NCBI RefSeq assembly: GCF_001039355.2
Contig: NW_019774369.1
Span: 420,106-464,258, forward strand
DNA: 44,153 nt
Direction of reading: 5' to 3'
DNA from: Lingula anatina
Lineage: Eukaryota > Brachiopoda > Lingulata > Lingulida > Lingulidae
The number at the start of each line of letters is the position of its first letter. The stretch's first letter is position 1. The position numbers and the translations under genes are program-made. Shown here in pieces: positions 11,001 to 20,270 of this stretch. A model generated the notes under the pieces. The model was given only the letters and a program-made list of their open reading frames with translations. It was not told the origin of the DNA and made no database searches.

Positions 11001-13737
11001 TGCAAGAGCTTAGGCTGGGTAAATGATACATAATGTAAGAAACTATCAAATGCCACAGTTCATGAGCACTGTACTAGTACTGTACTGGCTGTCATTTGCC
11101 ATAGAAACAGCCATATGAATACTAGTGCACAACTATTACCAGCTAGAGCGATAGGTTGTCCACTATCAAATTAAGTCTGTTTCTCAGATCTTTGTTACCC
11201 ACATAATATTTTTGAGGTGAGTAACTACGAAGTGTTCTTGGGCATTTTGGAAAATCCAAGATGGCTGCCATGTGCCACAGGAATTCTAGTATATGAGGGA
11301 TTCAACTAATGGCAACTGGAAAGATTAGTTTTTATGTACAGACACAGATGTGTCTGTACATATAGCCATCACCTGCGTCTGTCGTCGTCGCCGTGCACTT
11401 TCACCGATAACACGATAAGTGAAAAACCGTTTTACCTTTTGGCTTGAAACTTACAGAACTGATGAATATTCATAATATGCAGGTCAAGTTCGAAAATCAG
11501 CATGATCAGGCCATTTTGATGGAATTTATGCCTTTTTTTTCACTATTTTCAATATAAATACAACACTGATAACACAATATAAGAAAAACGGATTGGCCAA
11601 TTGTAATTATACTCACAGGAGTGGTCAATCTTACTAAAATGCAGGTTGAGTTCAAAAATCAGCATAATTGGGCCATTATTTTAGAAGTTATACTGTTTTT
11701 CACATTTCCTCAGATTCAATTATTAGGCATGTTAACAGTCTCATTATTTAACTAATAAGATGCCTAAAAGTGTTTGTTTGATATTTCCTGCATCTTTACA
11801 AAATTGTTAGTTGATTATGTAAAAAGCATGGTAAACTTGTTATCATGTATTGTGTAATAAAGTGTCAAAAATGGAAATAAACCCATATCATTGCAGTTTG
11901 TCAGATTCAATCATCCACTATGTTCAGTATCTCAGAATGGGGGAAATTGGACATTTAACACTGTTCTATTGATACTTTTCCCATCTCATCAATTTTCTTA
12001 GTTGGTCATATAAAATGGCAGTAAAATGTTTATTTTGTTTTANTAAAAAACAGAAAAACAACTGAATTCATCTTCATTTTATTTGTAAGCCTATCTCTCG
12101 CAGGTATTAACTGAACCCCACCTTCTATGGCTAATGGCAGCCATTTTGTTTTGTTTTGTTTTCAAAAAGGATACACATAACATTCTCACCACATATGTAT
12201 TATGTGAATTAAAAAGATGTGGAAAATACTCAGAAACAAACCTAATTTATCAATTAATATTATATCTCCATGGCAGAAGAAGCCCTATGTGTATACTAGT
12301 ATTCCTTTGATATGGGGGCCATCTTGGATTTTTCTCGAATTGCCTGTGAATAAAGGTTAGTTACGTACTCACCACAAATAAATTATTTGTGTAATAAGAA
12401 ACAAAATTAATTTGATAGTGGGCAATGCATCTTCCTAGTTGGCATTAGTTAGTTGAAAACCCTTGTACATGTTCCAGTATTCCTATGCCACACGGCGGCC
12501 ATCTTGGATTTTTCAATAAGTCCAAGGACACTAGTTTGTTATCTGACACATATGCATAATATGGGTAATAAGGATGTGGAAAACATTGAGAAAATACTTA
12601 ATTTGGTAAAAATCAACATAGATATGTATGTATTTCTACAAAATTTCAAAAATTGGCAGCCATTTTGGATTTTTTGGCCAAACGGTAATTTTTTTCCGTG
12701 GGCTACGGCTCTAATTTGATTTAGTATGTTGAAAGGTACCCACATGCAAAATTTGGTGCTTTTATCCGCTGTGTCACGATTTGGCCATTTTTTTGCCCTA
12801 AGCAACCGGACTATTACTGTATAACAAATTTACCTACATGTATGAACTTTTAATCTGTTATTTGTCAGGTTGGGAATTTTTAAGGTACAGTTGTACAGAG
12901 TTCTCATTCACAACTTTCAGACCAAAATTTTAGTCTACTTTGGCCAGAATATAATTCAGAAGACTTATGCGAAGACTTATGATGATAAATAATTGTGAAA
13001 ATGCAATATAATGATAATAAATCATACCTATACAGTTGAATATGTTTGTTTTCTTTGGTCTCATAGTAAGTACTGGTAGCTCTAGGGTCTTAGAAGGAAT
13101 GTAATAAACATGCTGGGGAATGCAGCAAAATTTACTTTTTCAGAAAATGTAATTATAAACACAGAATGTAAGGAAGGCTGCAAAATGCATCAAAAAGTTA
13201 CATTTAATTCCCTTTCCCCAAATGCACCAATGACACTTTCTTGACAACTTGTTCAAAACCTGGGAGGTGGTCTTAATCTTTGCCTGAACGGACTTTTTCT
13301 TGTGTATTGCTTTTATGCAAATTGAGGCGCAAAACACACTTCCATGTTTGTACCACACATTGGAAATTGAAAGAGTAAGCTGGCATCATTTCAAAATGAG
13401 TGTGTCAAGATTGGGCAAGGTATCTTTTATGTGTTGTATATTCTGCCTTGTTTATAGAAATCATTACATTTTGCAACTGATATTTTTTTACGATATGATT
13501 TTCCATCATTTCCATCATTGTTTTTCAGGCTGGTAGTCGTATTCTTAGCACCCATGATATGGACACAAGACATACAGATTTTGTAGAATTCTACTTGCGC
13601 ATTGGAGGTTCCAACCTGCTCTCCTGTCAGGGAGGTATGAAAAGGGAGAACAGCATTCTGCTCCAGTACTCCCTAAATGGAGGAATCACTTGGGAACTCC
13701 TGAAAGAGCTGCAGGGAGATGACTACAGAAATGCAAA
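796..13737 (+). CDS. RELN: Reelin-like extracellular matrix glycoprotein, partial (14 exons, both ends missing)
   Basis: Exons by GT-AG junctions and matching phases: 796-911, 1245-1450, 2002-2130, 2944-3053, 3369-3432, 3892-3985, 4795-4937, 5418-5579, 5865-6101, 6491-6671, 7001-7119, 7494-7631, 8155-8341, 13529-13737. They join into about 698 codons without a stop. The product shows the reelin-repeat layout: A subrepeat, EGF, B subrepeat. Visible marks are Asp-box/BNR turns (STDRGDNW, STDHGMNW, SLNGGITW), the RFRWWQP and WALDD strands that follow them, and two EGF modules. Reelin is secreted and in vertebrates signals through VLDLR/ApoER2 to Dab1. Full reelins have eight repeats in about 3,400 residues, so only about a fifth is here; I cannot fix which repeats. 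The N-terminal F-spondin-like region, signal peptide and C-terminal basic tail are outside the window. The 5.2-kb intron 8342-13528 contains another complete gene. Family assignment is very secure; repeat numbering is not. Confidence 0.93.
1539..1737. repeat. Short inverted-repeat element in reelin intron
   Basis: Left end attcccatagatt...agatcgatc and right end ggtcgatcta.atctatggaaat are inverted copies with one indel, enclosing about 155 bp. Probable old non-autonomous TIR element. A related word (gatcgatctatcccc) occurs at 147-161 and 1555-1569. Confidence 0.5.
2376..2921. mobile_element. Long-TIR non-autonomous DNA transposon, 546 bp
   Basis: The ends are inverted copies about 160 bp long: 2376-2541 and 2763-2921, starting GAGCGCATTCTCAA. 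They differ by few substitutions and a 9-nt insertion (near 2494) in the left arm. Flanks are ...CTAT and TATG..., giving a possible TAT target duplication. The unique middle (about 220 bp) has no ORF for a transposase. It sits 23 bp upstream of the reelin exon at 2944, very close to its acceptor. Confidence 0.85.
3369..3985 (+). other. Reelin EGF-like module A (two exons)
   Basis: Exons 3369-3432 and 3892-3985 encode CPKGCGGHGYCKESGC then ICDFGYSGDTC, a six-cysteine EGF module of the type between reelin subrepeats. The intron falls just before the CxC-type fifth cysteine, with a phase-2 split codon. Downstream, MLSPSADQ leads into the next A subrepeat at 4795 (GATLSYACGVVASGKALVF). Confidence 0.9.
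4490..4757. mobile_element. Palindromic MITE, 268 bp, target duplication GCATG
   Basis: Arms 4490-4599 and 4648-4757 begin CAGGCCTACCCAACTACC and are near-identical inverted copies around a loop of about 48 bp. GCATG directly precedes (4485-4489) and follows (4758-4762) the element, a 5-bp target duplication. It lies 37 bp before the reelin exon at 4795. Confidence 0.88.
5589..5610 (+). repeat. (CT)n microsatellite
   Basis: CT repeat starting 10 bp after the donor of reelin exon 5418-5579. Confidence 0.9.
6820..6877 (+). repeat. Compound microsatellite (ATT)n(ATG)n
   Basis: About 13 ATT units followed by about five ATG units, in a reelin intron. The same compound order recurs at 8047. Confidence 0.9.
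7494..8341 (+). other. Reelin EGF-like module B (two exons)
   Basis: Exons 7494-7631 and 8155-8341 encode CPELCSGHGNCFEGVC then RCDPGYSGETC. The module is interrupted at the same place and phase as module A. The second exon continues into the next repeat (GCGTILSGESLHFSQ), which is completed by exon 13529-13737 (AGSRILSTHDMD, FYLRIGG, SLNGGITWELL). Confidence 0.9.
8047..8113 (+). repeat. Compound microsatellite (TTA)n(TGA)n
   Basis: Second compound ATT-then-ATG tract, ending about 40 bp before the reelin exon at 8155. Confidence 0.9.
8850..8857 (+). promoter_or_regulatory. TATA box of the nested FReD gene
   Basis: TATAAAAG lies 50 nt upstream of the start codon at 8907, leaving room for a transcription start near 8880 and a very short 5' UTR. 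It suggests the nested gene has its own promoter and is not a reelin splice product. Confidence 0.7.
8907..10812 (+). CDS. Secreted coiled-coil fibrinogen-related protein (FReD), complete, nested in a reelin intron
   Basis: Three exons: 8907-9191, 9529-9628 and 10169-10812 (TAG stop), 342 aa. The first ATG lies 50 nt downstream of a TATA box and begins a hydrophobic signal peptide (MEMWAATLVVIGAFC). Residues 40-55 hold a short CxYT...C segment (Cys42, Cys55), then about residues 57-125 form a coiled coil rich in Gln/Glu/Leu heptads. The fibrinogen C-terminal domain spans about 129-338: DCSEW, WCDMDTDGGGWTVFQKR, GFGNVDGEFWLGNDN, CALDFKTGFWLAGC, SANPNGLYYF. All four domain cysteines are present. 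Such proteins in molluscs are pattern-recognition lectins of the haemolymph or mucus, or adhesion proteins; the ligand cannot be read here. The usual DRDND calcium loop reads YHDSD. Vertebrate relatives are ficolins and angiopoietins; the coiled coil without collagen repeats argues against a ficolin. Confidence 0.92.
10902..10907 (+). terminator. Polyadenylation signal of the FReD gene
   Basis: AATAAA lies 90 nt after the TAG stop, followed by a T-rich stretch at 10938-10947. This closes the nested transcription unit well before the next reelin exon. Confidence 0.7.
11329..11720 (+). mobile_element. Tandem-core repeat element, locus 1 (pearl/Helitron-like)
   Basis: Begins with a 26-bp near-perfect palindrome (11335-11360), then atagccatcacctgcgtctg, a short GTC/GCC run, and a core starting cgataacacgataagtg. 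The core recurs about 163 bp later in decayed form (11568). The first part matches 20154 onward almost base for base. No ORF. The architecture recalls the bivalve pearl elements, by memory of the family only. Confidence 0.7.
12043..12043. other. Single N in the reelin intron
   Basis: Lone N in a T/A-rich stretch inside a repeat-rich region. The reelin frame across this intron is continuous, so no exon need be missing here. Confidence 0.8.
12831..13528. other. Reelin intron, nothing recognised
   Basis: AT-rich sequence without repeats or exon-like frames that I can support, up to the acceptor at 13527-13528. Confidence 0.5.
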
Positions 13738-13818
13738 GTGAGTGTAAAAGAAATTCATTGGAGTGGGGAGGGGGCACCTGGCAGCAGGCTTTTGAGGTAC
13801 AAAGTAAAATAATACAAA

Positions 13819-13988
13819 CAGGCCAGTAGCCAGCAATTTCAAAAGGGGGTTTCTTTTTTGAAAAAGTGGACCTTTTCCAATGAAAACTTCATGTACCTAG
13901 ATCAAATTTTATCCAGAGTGGACCTTTTCCCAGCAAAAGGGGCGGTTCTTTTGACCCCCCCCCCCGACCCCCCATGGTTATGGGCCTG
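13819..13988. mobile_element. Short TIR element, 170 bp, target duplication ACAAA
   Basis: Ends CAGGCCAGTAGCCAG and, inverted, CAGGCCCATAACCAT. ACAAA flanks it at 13814-13818 and 13989-13993. Internal sequence repeats gtggaccttttcc twice and holds a C-run at 13957-13966. No ORF. Confidence 0.75.
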
Positions 13989-14418
13989 ACAAATCCAAAC
14001 AATTCAGTTTTCCATCATTGTGCCTTACACCTTATATTAATCTTTGAATTATCATCTACTGTTTTATATTTGCCTTGCAATTTTTTTGTCCTTGTTACCT
14101 CGCCCTAGCTGGTTTCTCTGTCCACTGGTCTGATTTGTTGACTTTTGTTCATTGCTGTTTTGTAAACAAATTCTGAGCAAATCAATTATTTCAAAATGCA
14201 TAAATTAGAAAGATTTCTGCCATAAAAATGAGGGCATTGATATACAGAAATATTATTTAATAGCTAGTACAGATACACACCAGTTTTCAGTTTGTAAGGA
14301 AAAATTCAAAATTGTTGAAATGCCAACTTTAACTGAAGGCATGCAGTTAGTCTGACCAAGGAGTTATAACAGAAGGAGATTACACGCAAGCCTTTCTATT
14401 GTCCGATGTCTGTTACAG

Positions 14419-14572
14419 TGGGCAGAGCTAGCTACGGGGGGCCTCCGGTCTCAAGGTTTCGTCTGCGTCGCTCTCCTCAGCTTGGAGATAAATTTCATAT
14501 GCATTATTTCGCGTTAGAATTCGAGATCAGTAATGTCAAAGCGCCGCTGTATGCTGACGATTTTTTTCACAG
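14419..14572 (+). CDS. Candidate further reelin exon (RFRLRR...FALEFEI), phase conflict with upstream exon
   Basis: Between acceptor tctgttacag and donor AG|gtaatt one frame is open. It reads GRASYGGPPVSRFRLRRSPQ, then HMHYFALEFEIS, then APLYADDFFHR. The order resembles what should follow the Asp-box exon in a reelin A subrepeat; compare CRFRWWQP...WALDDISL coded by exon 5865-6101. It ends in the phase 2 used by many neighbours. Against this, exon 13529-13737 ends in phase 2 whereas this exon needs a phase-1 partner, and the W of the WWQP and WALDD motifs is absent. Possible causes are an indel near the assembly gap, a missing exon, or a chance ORF. Base composition here is more GC-rich than the flanking introns. 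Confidence 0.4.
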
Positions 14573-14803
14573 GTAATTATTTGGACGATGTGCTGGAAGG
14601 GAACGATATCATAGAAAGCGATTATAAGGTGGTGACTGAGGATGGTCACCATGAGCTTTTTTTAGTCGGTGATAGATGGCTTTTTTATGGCACAACCCGG
14701 TGAAAAATCACCAAGGAGAAGTCAAAAGAAAACGCCCCAACTGTGGTTTGTGAAAATGACATTCAAGTGAACGTCTGTCCTCACTGCCAAAGGACATAAT
14801 ATT
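14573..14803 (+). other. Coding-like, unassigned stretch beside the gap
   Basis: After the candidate donor at 14573 one frame stays open for 42 codons (YLDDVLEGNDIIESD, HHELFLVGDRWLFYGTTR) and then stops. Further on another piece reads VNVCPHCQRT. Composition is richer in GC than the surrounding introns. It could be a remnant of a mobile element or an exon broken by sequencing errors at a contig end. I cannot assign it. Confidence 0.25.
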
Positions 14804-14975
14804 NNNNNNNNNNNNNNNNNNNNNNNNNNNNNNNNNNNNNNNNNNNNNNNNNNNNNNNNNNNNNNNNNNNNNNNNNNNNNNNNNNNNNNNNNNNNNNNNN
14901 NNNNNNNNNNNNNNNNNNNNNNNNNNNNNNNNNNNNNNNNNNNNNNNNNNNNNNNNNNNNNNNNNNNNNNNNNNN
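14804..14975. other. Assembly gap (172 Ns)
   Basis: Run of Ns between the last reelin-like sequence and the first DOCK exon. Its true size is unknown. It separates two genes that are each missing an end. Confidence 0.99.
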
Positions 14976-15231
14976 TGCATTTTTAGTAAATTTTTAAAAG
15001 GGTTTTCAATCAACAGCTTGCATTGACAGCTAATTATTGCCTCCAATATTTCAGTGTGTCTCAGAGCGTCCTTATCAGGTTATGAGGCTATCCAAGTGAA
15101 TAACCTCTATCCAGGAGAAATGCCAAAAAAATTACTCTATTCTAACAAAGCTGATGAAATTATTCTCTGATTTAAAATGGATCTACTCTCATCTCTGCAT
15201 CATGACATCATATTTCTCTGTACCCCTACAG

Positions 15232-15678
15232 GAGAGGAAGAAACAGGTGTTCGACACATTCAAGAAGGTGATGTTGGACCTGATGGACTGGAGGCGGCAG
15301 TTGATGTCGGACTCACTGACACAGGACCAGGCTAGAGAACTGAAACAGAAGATCACAGCCAAGATAGACTGGGGGAATGGGTGAGACAATCTTGTCTGGG
15401 GTTTTTACTTTTAAGTGAATCTTTTAACTGTTTTAGCAAAATAGAAATTTAATGTGTCAGTTCCTAGGTTTAACTTGGTTGTTGGGTTTGACTTTTGCTT
15501 TTAGTTTTTAAGTACAGAATACTTATGTATGTAATTTGATCTTGTTTCCAGTCGTCTTGGCCTGGACCTGGTCCCCAGGGTGAACAGTGAACAGGTGGAC
15601 ACAGAGAACATTAGTGTGGTCGAACTGTTCAGGCTGCATGTACAGAGTGCTGAGGCTTCTCATAGTGCTTCTGTAAGT

Positions 15679-15757
<79 letters not shown>

Positions 15758-18700
15758 AGTAGAATATTATCTTAAATTTGGAAGAATGCTTTCAAACACA
15801 TATACACACTATCAGGTCCTATAGGTCCATGATTCTTAGAAACAAAACATTCTCTATGACATGAATGTGTATCACTGATAAATAACTTCATCTAATATTA
15901 CCTTTGATTGCTATGAATTAATTCAGCTTATTTTGCTCTCTCTACCAGGCACGTGGCTCCATACGTCGCACACTGTCCAAGAAAATCCTGACATATCACC
16001 TGTACCTAAACTTCCGCACTCTAGCCTGCAATGTAGGTGAAGACACAGAGGTCTATTTCTCTCTCTACGATACCAAAGAAGAAAGATTCATCAGGTAATT
16101 ACATAGAGTGCCAACTGACATTTCAGTGCTTAGGTGCTAGATTATTCTCATTCCAAACTTTTTGGTTGTTTTTTTTCTGCATTGAGACCTTTTTCATGAC
16201 TATATATTTCTCTGAAATAATGAGCTATTTGGAAATATTTTTTGAAAACTGTGAAATAAATAAACAGAAGTGATTTTGGCAGCAAGATCAAATGTTGCAT
16301 TTAGGTCAGTGATGACACTATTAAGCCCAGTTTGTTTTTATGAAGGAAAATCTTGCTACACTTAATTTCAGATATTTTCCATATATGTTTTTAAAGAATT
16401 TATTTTAATTATTATTATTGTTTCAGTGAGAGGTTTCTGTCCAGACTGACAAAGAATGGATTACCACTGAACCAAGACAGGATACAGAACAACTGTGCCC
16501 TCTTTACAGTAAGTCTGGAACACAACACAAACAATCAAGTATTTTACACATCTGCAGTAAATTTAATATGATATGTTGGTTTGCTTTCTAGATTAAGTTC
16601 CATTTGCATTCTCATCTATTGGTATATGTATCTCTTTCTCGGTAAATGATACCAATAGTTCTGACTAATACCAGTATATAAATAACCTAAACCAATATAT
16701 AAATGATCTCAGTCAGTAGTTATTGAAATGCATTTGCAGACATGGTTTACTTTGACTGGTGCAACAAATTGTTGTTTATAATTCCAGGACTTGGGCAATG
16801 AAGACCTGGTGAAAGATTTGTGGCTGGTGGTCCAGATCTTCAGAAGAGGTATGGCAATTAGACAGACAAATTTAGCACTGAAATATATGTACTATTTTAA
16901 TTTTTTCTGACTTACTGCAGTATTGTCTGTCAATAGACTAATACTATGACACTGGTGACATTAAATCATGGTATAGCATAGTCTATAAAAGAAAGTAAAA
17001 AAAAAGTAAGAAAGTAAAAAAACAAACATACATTATCAGTGTTGAGTATGACAGAAGATGGTGTTCAGTACTGAATCGATCTAAAGACTAATTTTAGCAC
17101 TGCTATTATCACGTTTATCACTGATATTATCACTTTTATCACAGGTCGAATATTACTGAGTGAGTCGTCCAAGAAGAGCCAGCAGCACCAGTTCAGGCGG
17201 CCGTATGGTGTGGCTGGTAGGTCATCTAACTTTGTGTCTGTTTCCAAAAACTTTAATAAGCAGCTTTGCTCAGTTGTAAGCTGGACGTGAAGGAAAGTTA
17301 AAATTATAAAAGTAAAGTAATGAAGCTCCGAATCTTTGTCCAGCTGGTTTATATAATGGAGTGAAGGGTGTAGAGCACACTGGCATGCAGATGTATCTTT
17401 AAATTGGCAAAGGAGAAATAGGTTTCTCAAGTTTTTAAAAACATCTTTATTTTCAAGTATTTTTATACAAAACTTATCATGCAACGAAAGTTGGCAAATC
17501 ACCAAAGTGCTATGCCCTCACATTACGATAATGACAAGTTTCTCAATTGTCAGTTTTGAGACTGATCCTTCTCTTTTTGTAAAATATTTAAATGCTAACC
17601 ATTTCTGATAAGAACTTAAAATCTTCACTGAAAACTGATGCTGTGTTTATTTCAGTGCTCCACTTACGCGAGATGATGACAGCAGACATGTCTGACGAGA
17701 ATGAGAGAGAGTACAGCACCAGGGTGCAGACGTAAGTTAGAACACAGGGTCAGAGTTATAGTGCAGACAAACAACATGACATACCATTCTAGAAATATAC
17801 TTGCTATAGAACAAGGAAATTGATGTTGATTGCTATGGTAAATTTAACACAAAAAGTAGATCAAACAAATCAGAAAAAAATGTAATTTTAAAGTGTATAA
17901 GCAAACTTAACAGATAAACGTCCATGTGCTGCATTTTAGGTAACACAATGATACTTGTTTTCTGATATAATAATACTAATACTTCTACTAATAATAATAT
18001 AAAACAGTCTAAGTTGTGTATTTGGTAAGATAACTTTAAGTTTGTGATCCTTTGAATACAGCTGTAGCATCTCAAACTTCTAATCCTCTTCTCATCATCT
18101 TATACTCCCAGCCACAAGGATACCCCAGTTTTAAAGTATTCTGTACTCTCTCTGTACATTTGTGGGTTTTGCTGTCTAGTTTGTGCTTTCCCTCCAGATG
18201 TACAGACACCCCTGGTGACAAGGACTTCCCCATGATGCATGAGGACATGATTAGAAAACACAAGACAAACCCAGGCTATGTGAACACTTGTAAGTGCTTC
18301 TAAGATAATTCAGTGGATTTTTAAGTTGTACTCAAATAATTCAGTGGATTTTTAAGTTGTTCTAAGATAATTCGGTGGATTTTTAAGTTGTACTAAGACA
18401 ATGAAATAAATTTTTAAGTTGTAAAATTTTTCATTTGTTAAAACAACTGCTTTGTCTGTACAAAATGTAAGAAATGTTCCAACTATAAAACAATAATTTG
18501 TTCTCTGTTATCTCTTTAACATTTATATGTAGCTGTCCTTTTAATGATGTTCAATTATCTGGTAAGCTTTTGTAATGTGAAGTACTGTTAGGTTTTGATT
18601 TTGAAGCAAGAAGAAAATCATTCAACTTTCCAATTCCAGCATTAACTGTGTCATTACGCAAGTTTCATGGCACTTTGGATGAAGTACGGCACCGGCATCC

Positions 18701-20205
18701 ATTGCTGGTTGGGAAGAGTATCGCAATCACCAGGAAGATTGGCTTCTCTGATGTCATCATGCCTGGTAAGGTCATTGGGGCGGTCAAGGTCATGTAAGGT
18801 CAGCATGTTATTATGACTGGTGAAGGTCGTGGGGTCAAGGCCATCTATTTATCAAGGCCATTCTTATTTATTGAAAATTAGACATTTGTTTACAACTGCG
18901 ATGTACTTTTTCAGATGATGAAGTGAAACTCCTTTTTATCAAGAGGGCAAAGTATAGTTTTGGAAACAATTGGAAAATACTTTTTATTCAACTTATTCAC
19001 AGTGATTACCCTATTGAAAGCTGATAAATATTCTGTGCTGTCCTGCTCTTCAGGTGAGGTGCGGAACGACTTCTACTTCAGTATCCACAGAGGCGACTTT
19101 GAGAAGGGAAAGAAGACGGCGCAGAAAAATGTGGAAGCGAGGGTGGTTGTTTTAGATGACAAAGGAAATGAGATGAAGGTGGGGATTCTGTGTGTATTTG
19201 AACATATATAATATATGATTTGTTTTTGTTAGCCATTTTTAATTTTTTTTTTTTTTTTTTTTTTGTAAAATTTAGCATATAAGTTGTATCTCTGTTGGAT
19301 TAATATAGAAATTATTATGAGACGTTGAATAAACTGCTAATAATCACGCTGAATCCAATCTTTGAACTGACCTCTTCATTTGGATAGATGGCACCACTGT
19401 CACCCTGACACTCATTCATGTTTTTTTTTTTAGATTTAGATTATGTAAGATTATTCTCTTTGCAAGAATTCTACTATTCTGTAATAAATTTTAACAAAAA
19501 ATTGACATTAAGTCTTAAACTATTTCATTCGTGTTTAAAAACATCTTTATTTTCATCTTCATGACTCAATTGTAAACCTGCCTCCATTTTCCAGGAGTGT
19601 CTAAGTGCAGGGTCAGGTGAACTGAATGGTGACGAATACAAGTCATTTGTCATGTACCATCACAACAAGACGGTATGGAATGAGATAGTCAAGGTAGGTA
19701 CTGACCAAAGGTCATCTTGACCAGCATTTTATTTGTTGCTGCTTGCTACATTGTAACATATAGTAAGGTTTTATGTAGCTATGTAATTTTATTGCAATAT
19801 ATTCATGATAGAGATGTCAATGTTATTGTTATAGATTTACTGCATGTTAAGAATGTTCTACCACTTATTGATTATATTTATTTTATTTTGAATGCCATTT
19901 CTCTCTCAATGTTTATTTTATTTTTGATGACTTTTTGTGATAGCATATCCCTCCTTATTGGTCTTTTTGCAGAAAAAAATCACAAGTTTGCGAAAATGGC
20001 TATTAATTGTACATAATAAATAATGGCAAGAGTCATGTTTTTAACTTAAATGTGTTGAAATTAATTTTAATTCCAAACAGTTTGTCCAGTAAAGTTCTTT
20101 TGAGTTTATCTAGGGAATCTTTCCAAATGACTACTTTTCATAATCTAATACAATTTTTATGTACAGACACAGATGTGTCTGTACATATAGCCATCATCTG
20201 CGTCT

Positions 20206-20236
<31 letters not shown>

Positions 20237-20238
20237 CT

Positions 20239-20270
<32 letters not shown>

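Larger units (their letters stand above)
10970..12830. repeat. Diverged repeat array in the large reelin intron
   Basis: The word GCCATyTTGGATTTTT or a close variant recurs at 12139, 12318, 12498 and 12659, spaced 161-180 bp. Shared surrounding words are agtattcct before it and gatgtggaaaa between copies. A reverse-oriented copy lies at about 11245-11295 (aaaatccaagatggctgcca). No exon or gene seen in the stretch apart from the nested tandem-core element at 11329. Confidence 0.65.
15232..18765 (+). other. DOCK N-terminal region block (DOCK_N), exons 1-9
   Basis: Exons 15232-15380, 15552-15672, 15949-16094, 16427-16508, 16788-16848, 17145-17216, 17656-17731, 18198-18289, 18640-18765. The first codes a helix that follows the SH3 domain in the family ([20 protein letters not shown]), so the SH3 exons should lie upstream but are not seen. 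Later landmarks are [45 protein letters not shown] and [14 protein letters not shown], all in the order of DOCK4. This part packs against ELMO in characterised family members. Confidence 0.93.

Noticed and set aside
14520-14620. YADD and YLDD strings resembling reverse transcriptase catalytic motifs
   Set aside because: They lie in different frames, about ten residues apart, and none of the other conserved blocks of a reverse transcriptase surround them. Chance is more likely.
15053-15170. Possible upstream DOCK exon (frame reading GYEAIQVNNLYPGEMPKK)
   Set aside because: It does not resemble the SH3 domain or the helices that precede the first sure exon, and no donor in a matching phase was found.
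15580-15762. ORF with a Ser-Leu repeat tail
   Set aside because: It is DOCK exon 2 read through its donor into the CT microsatellite.
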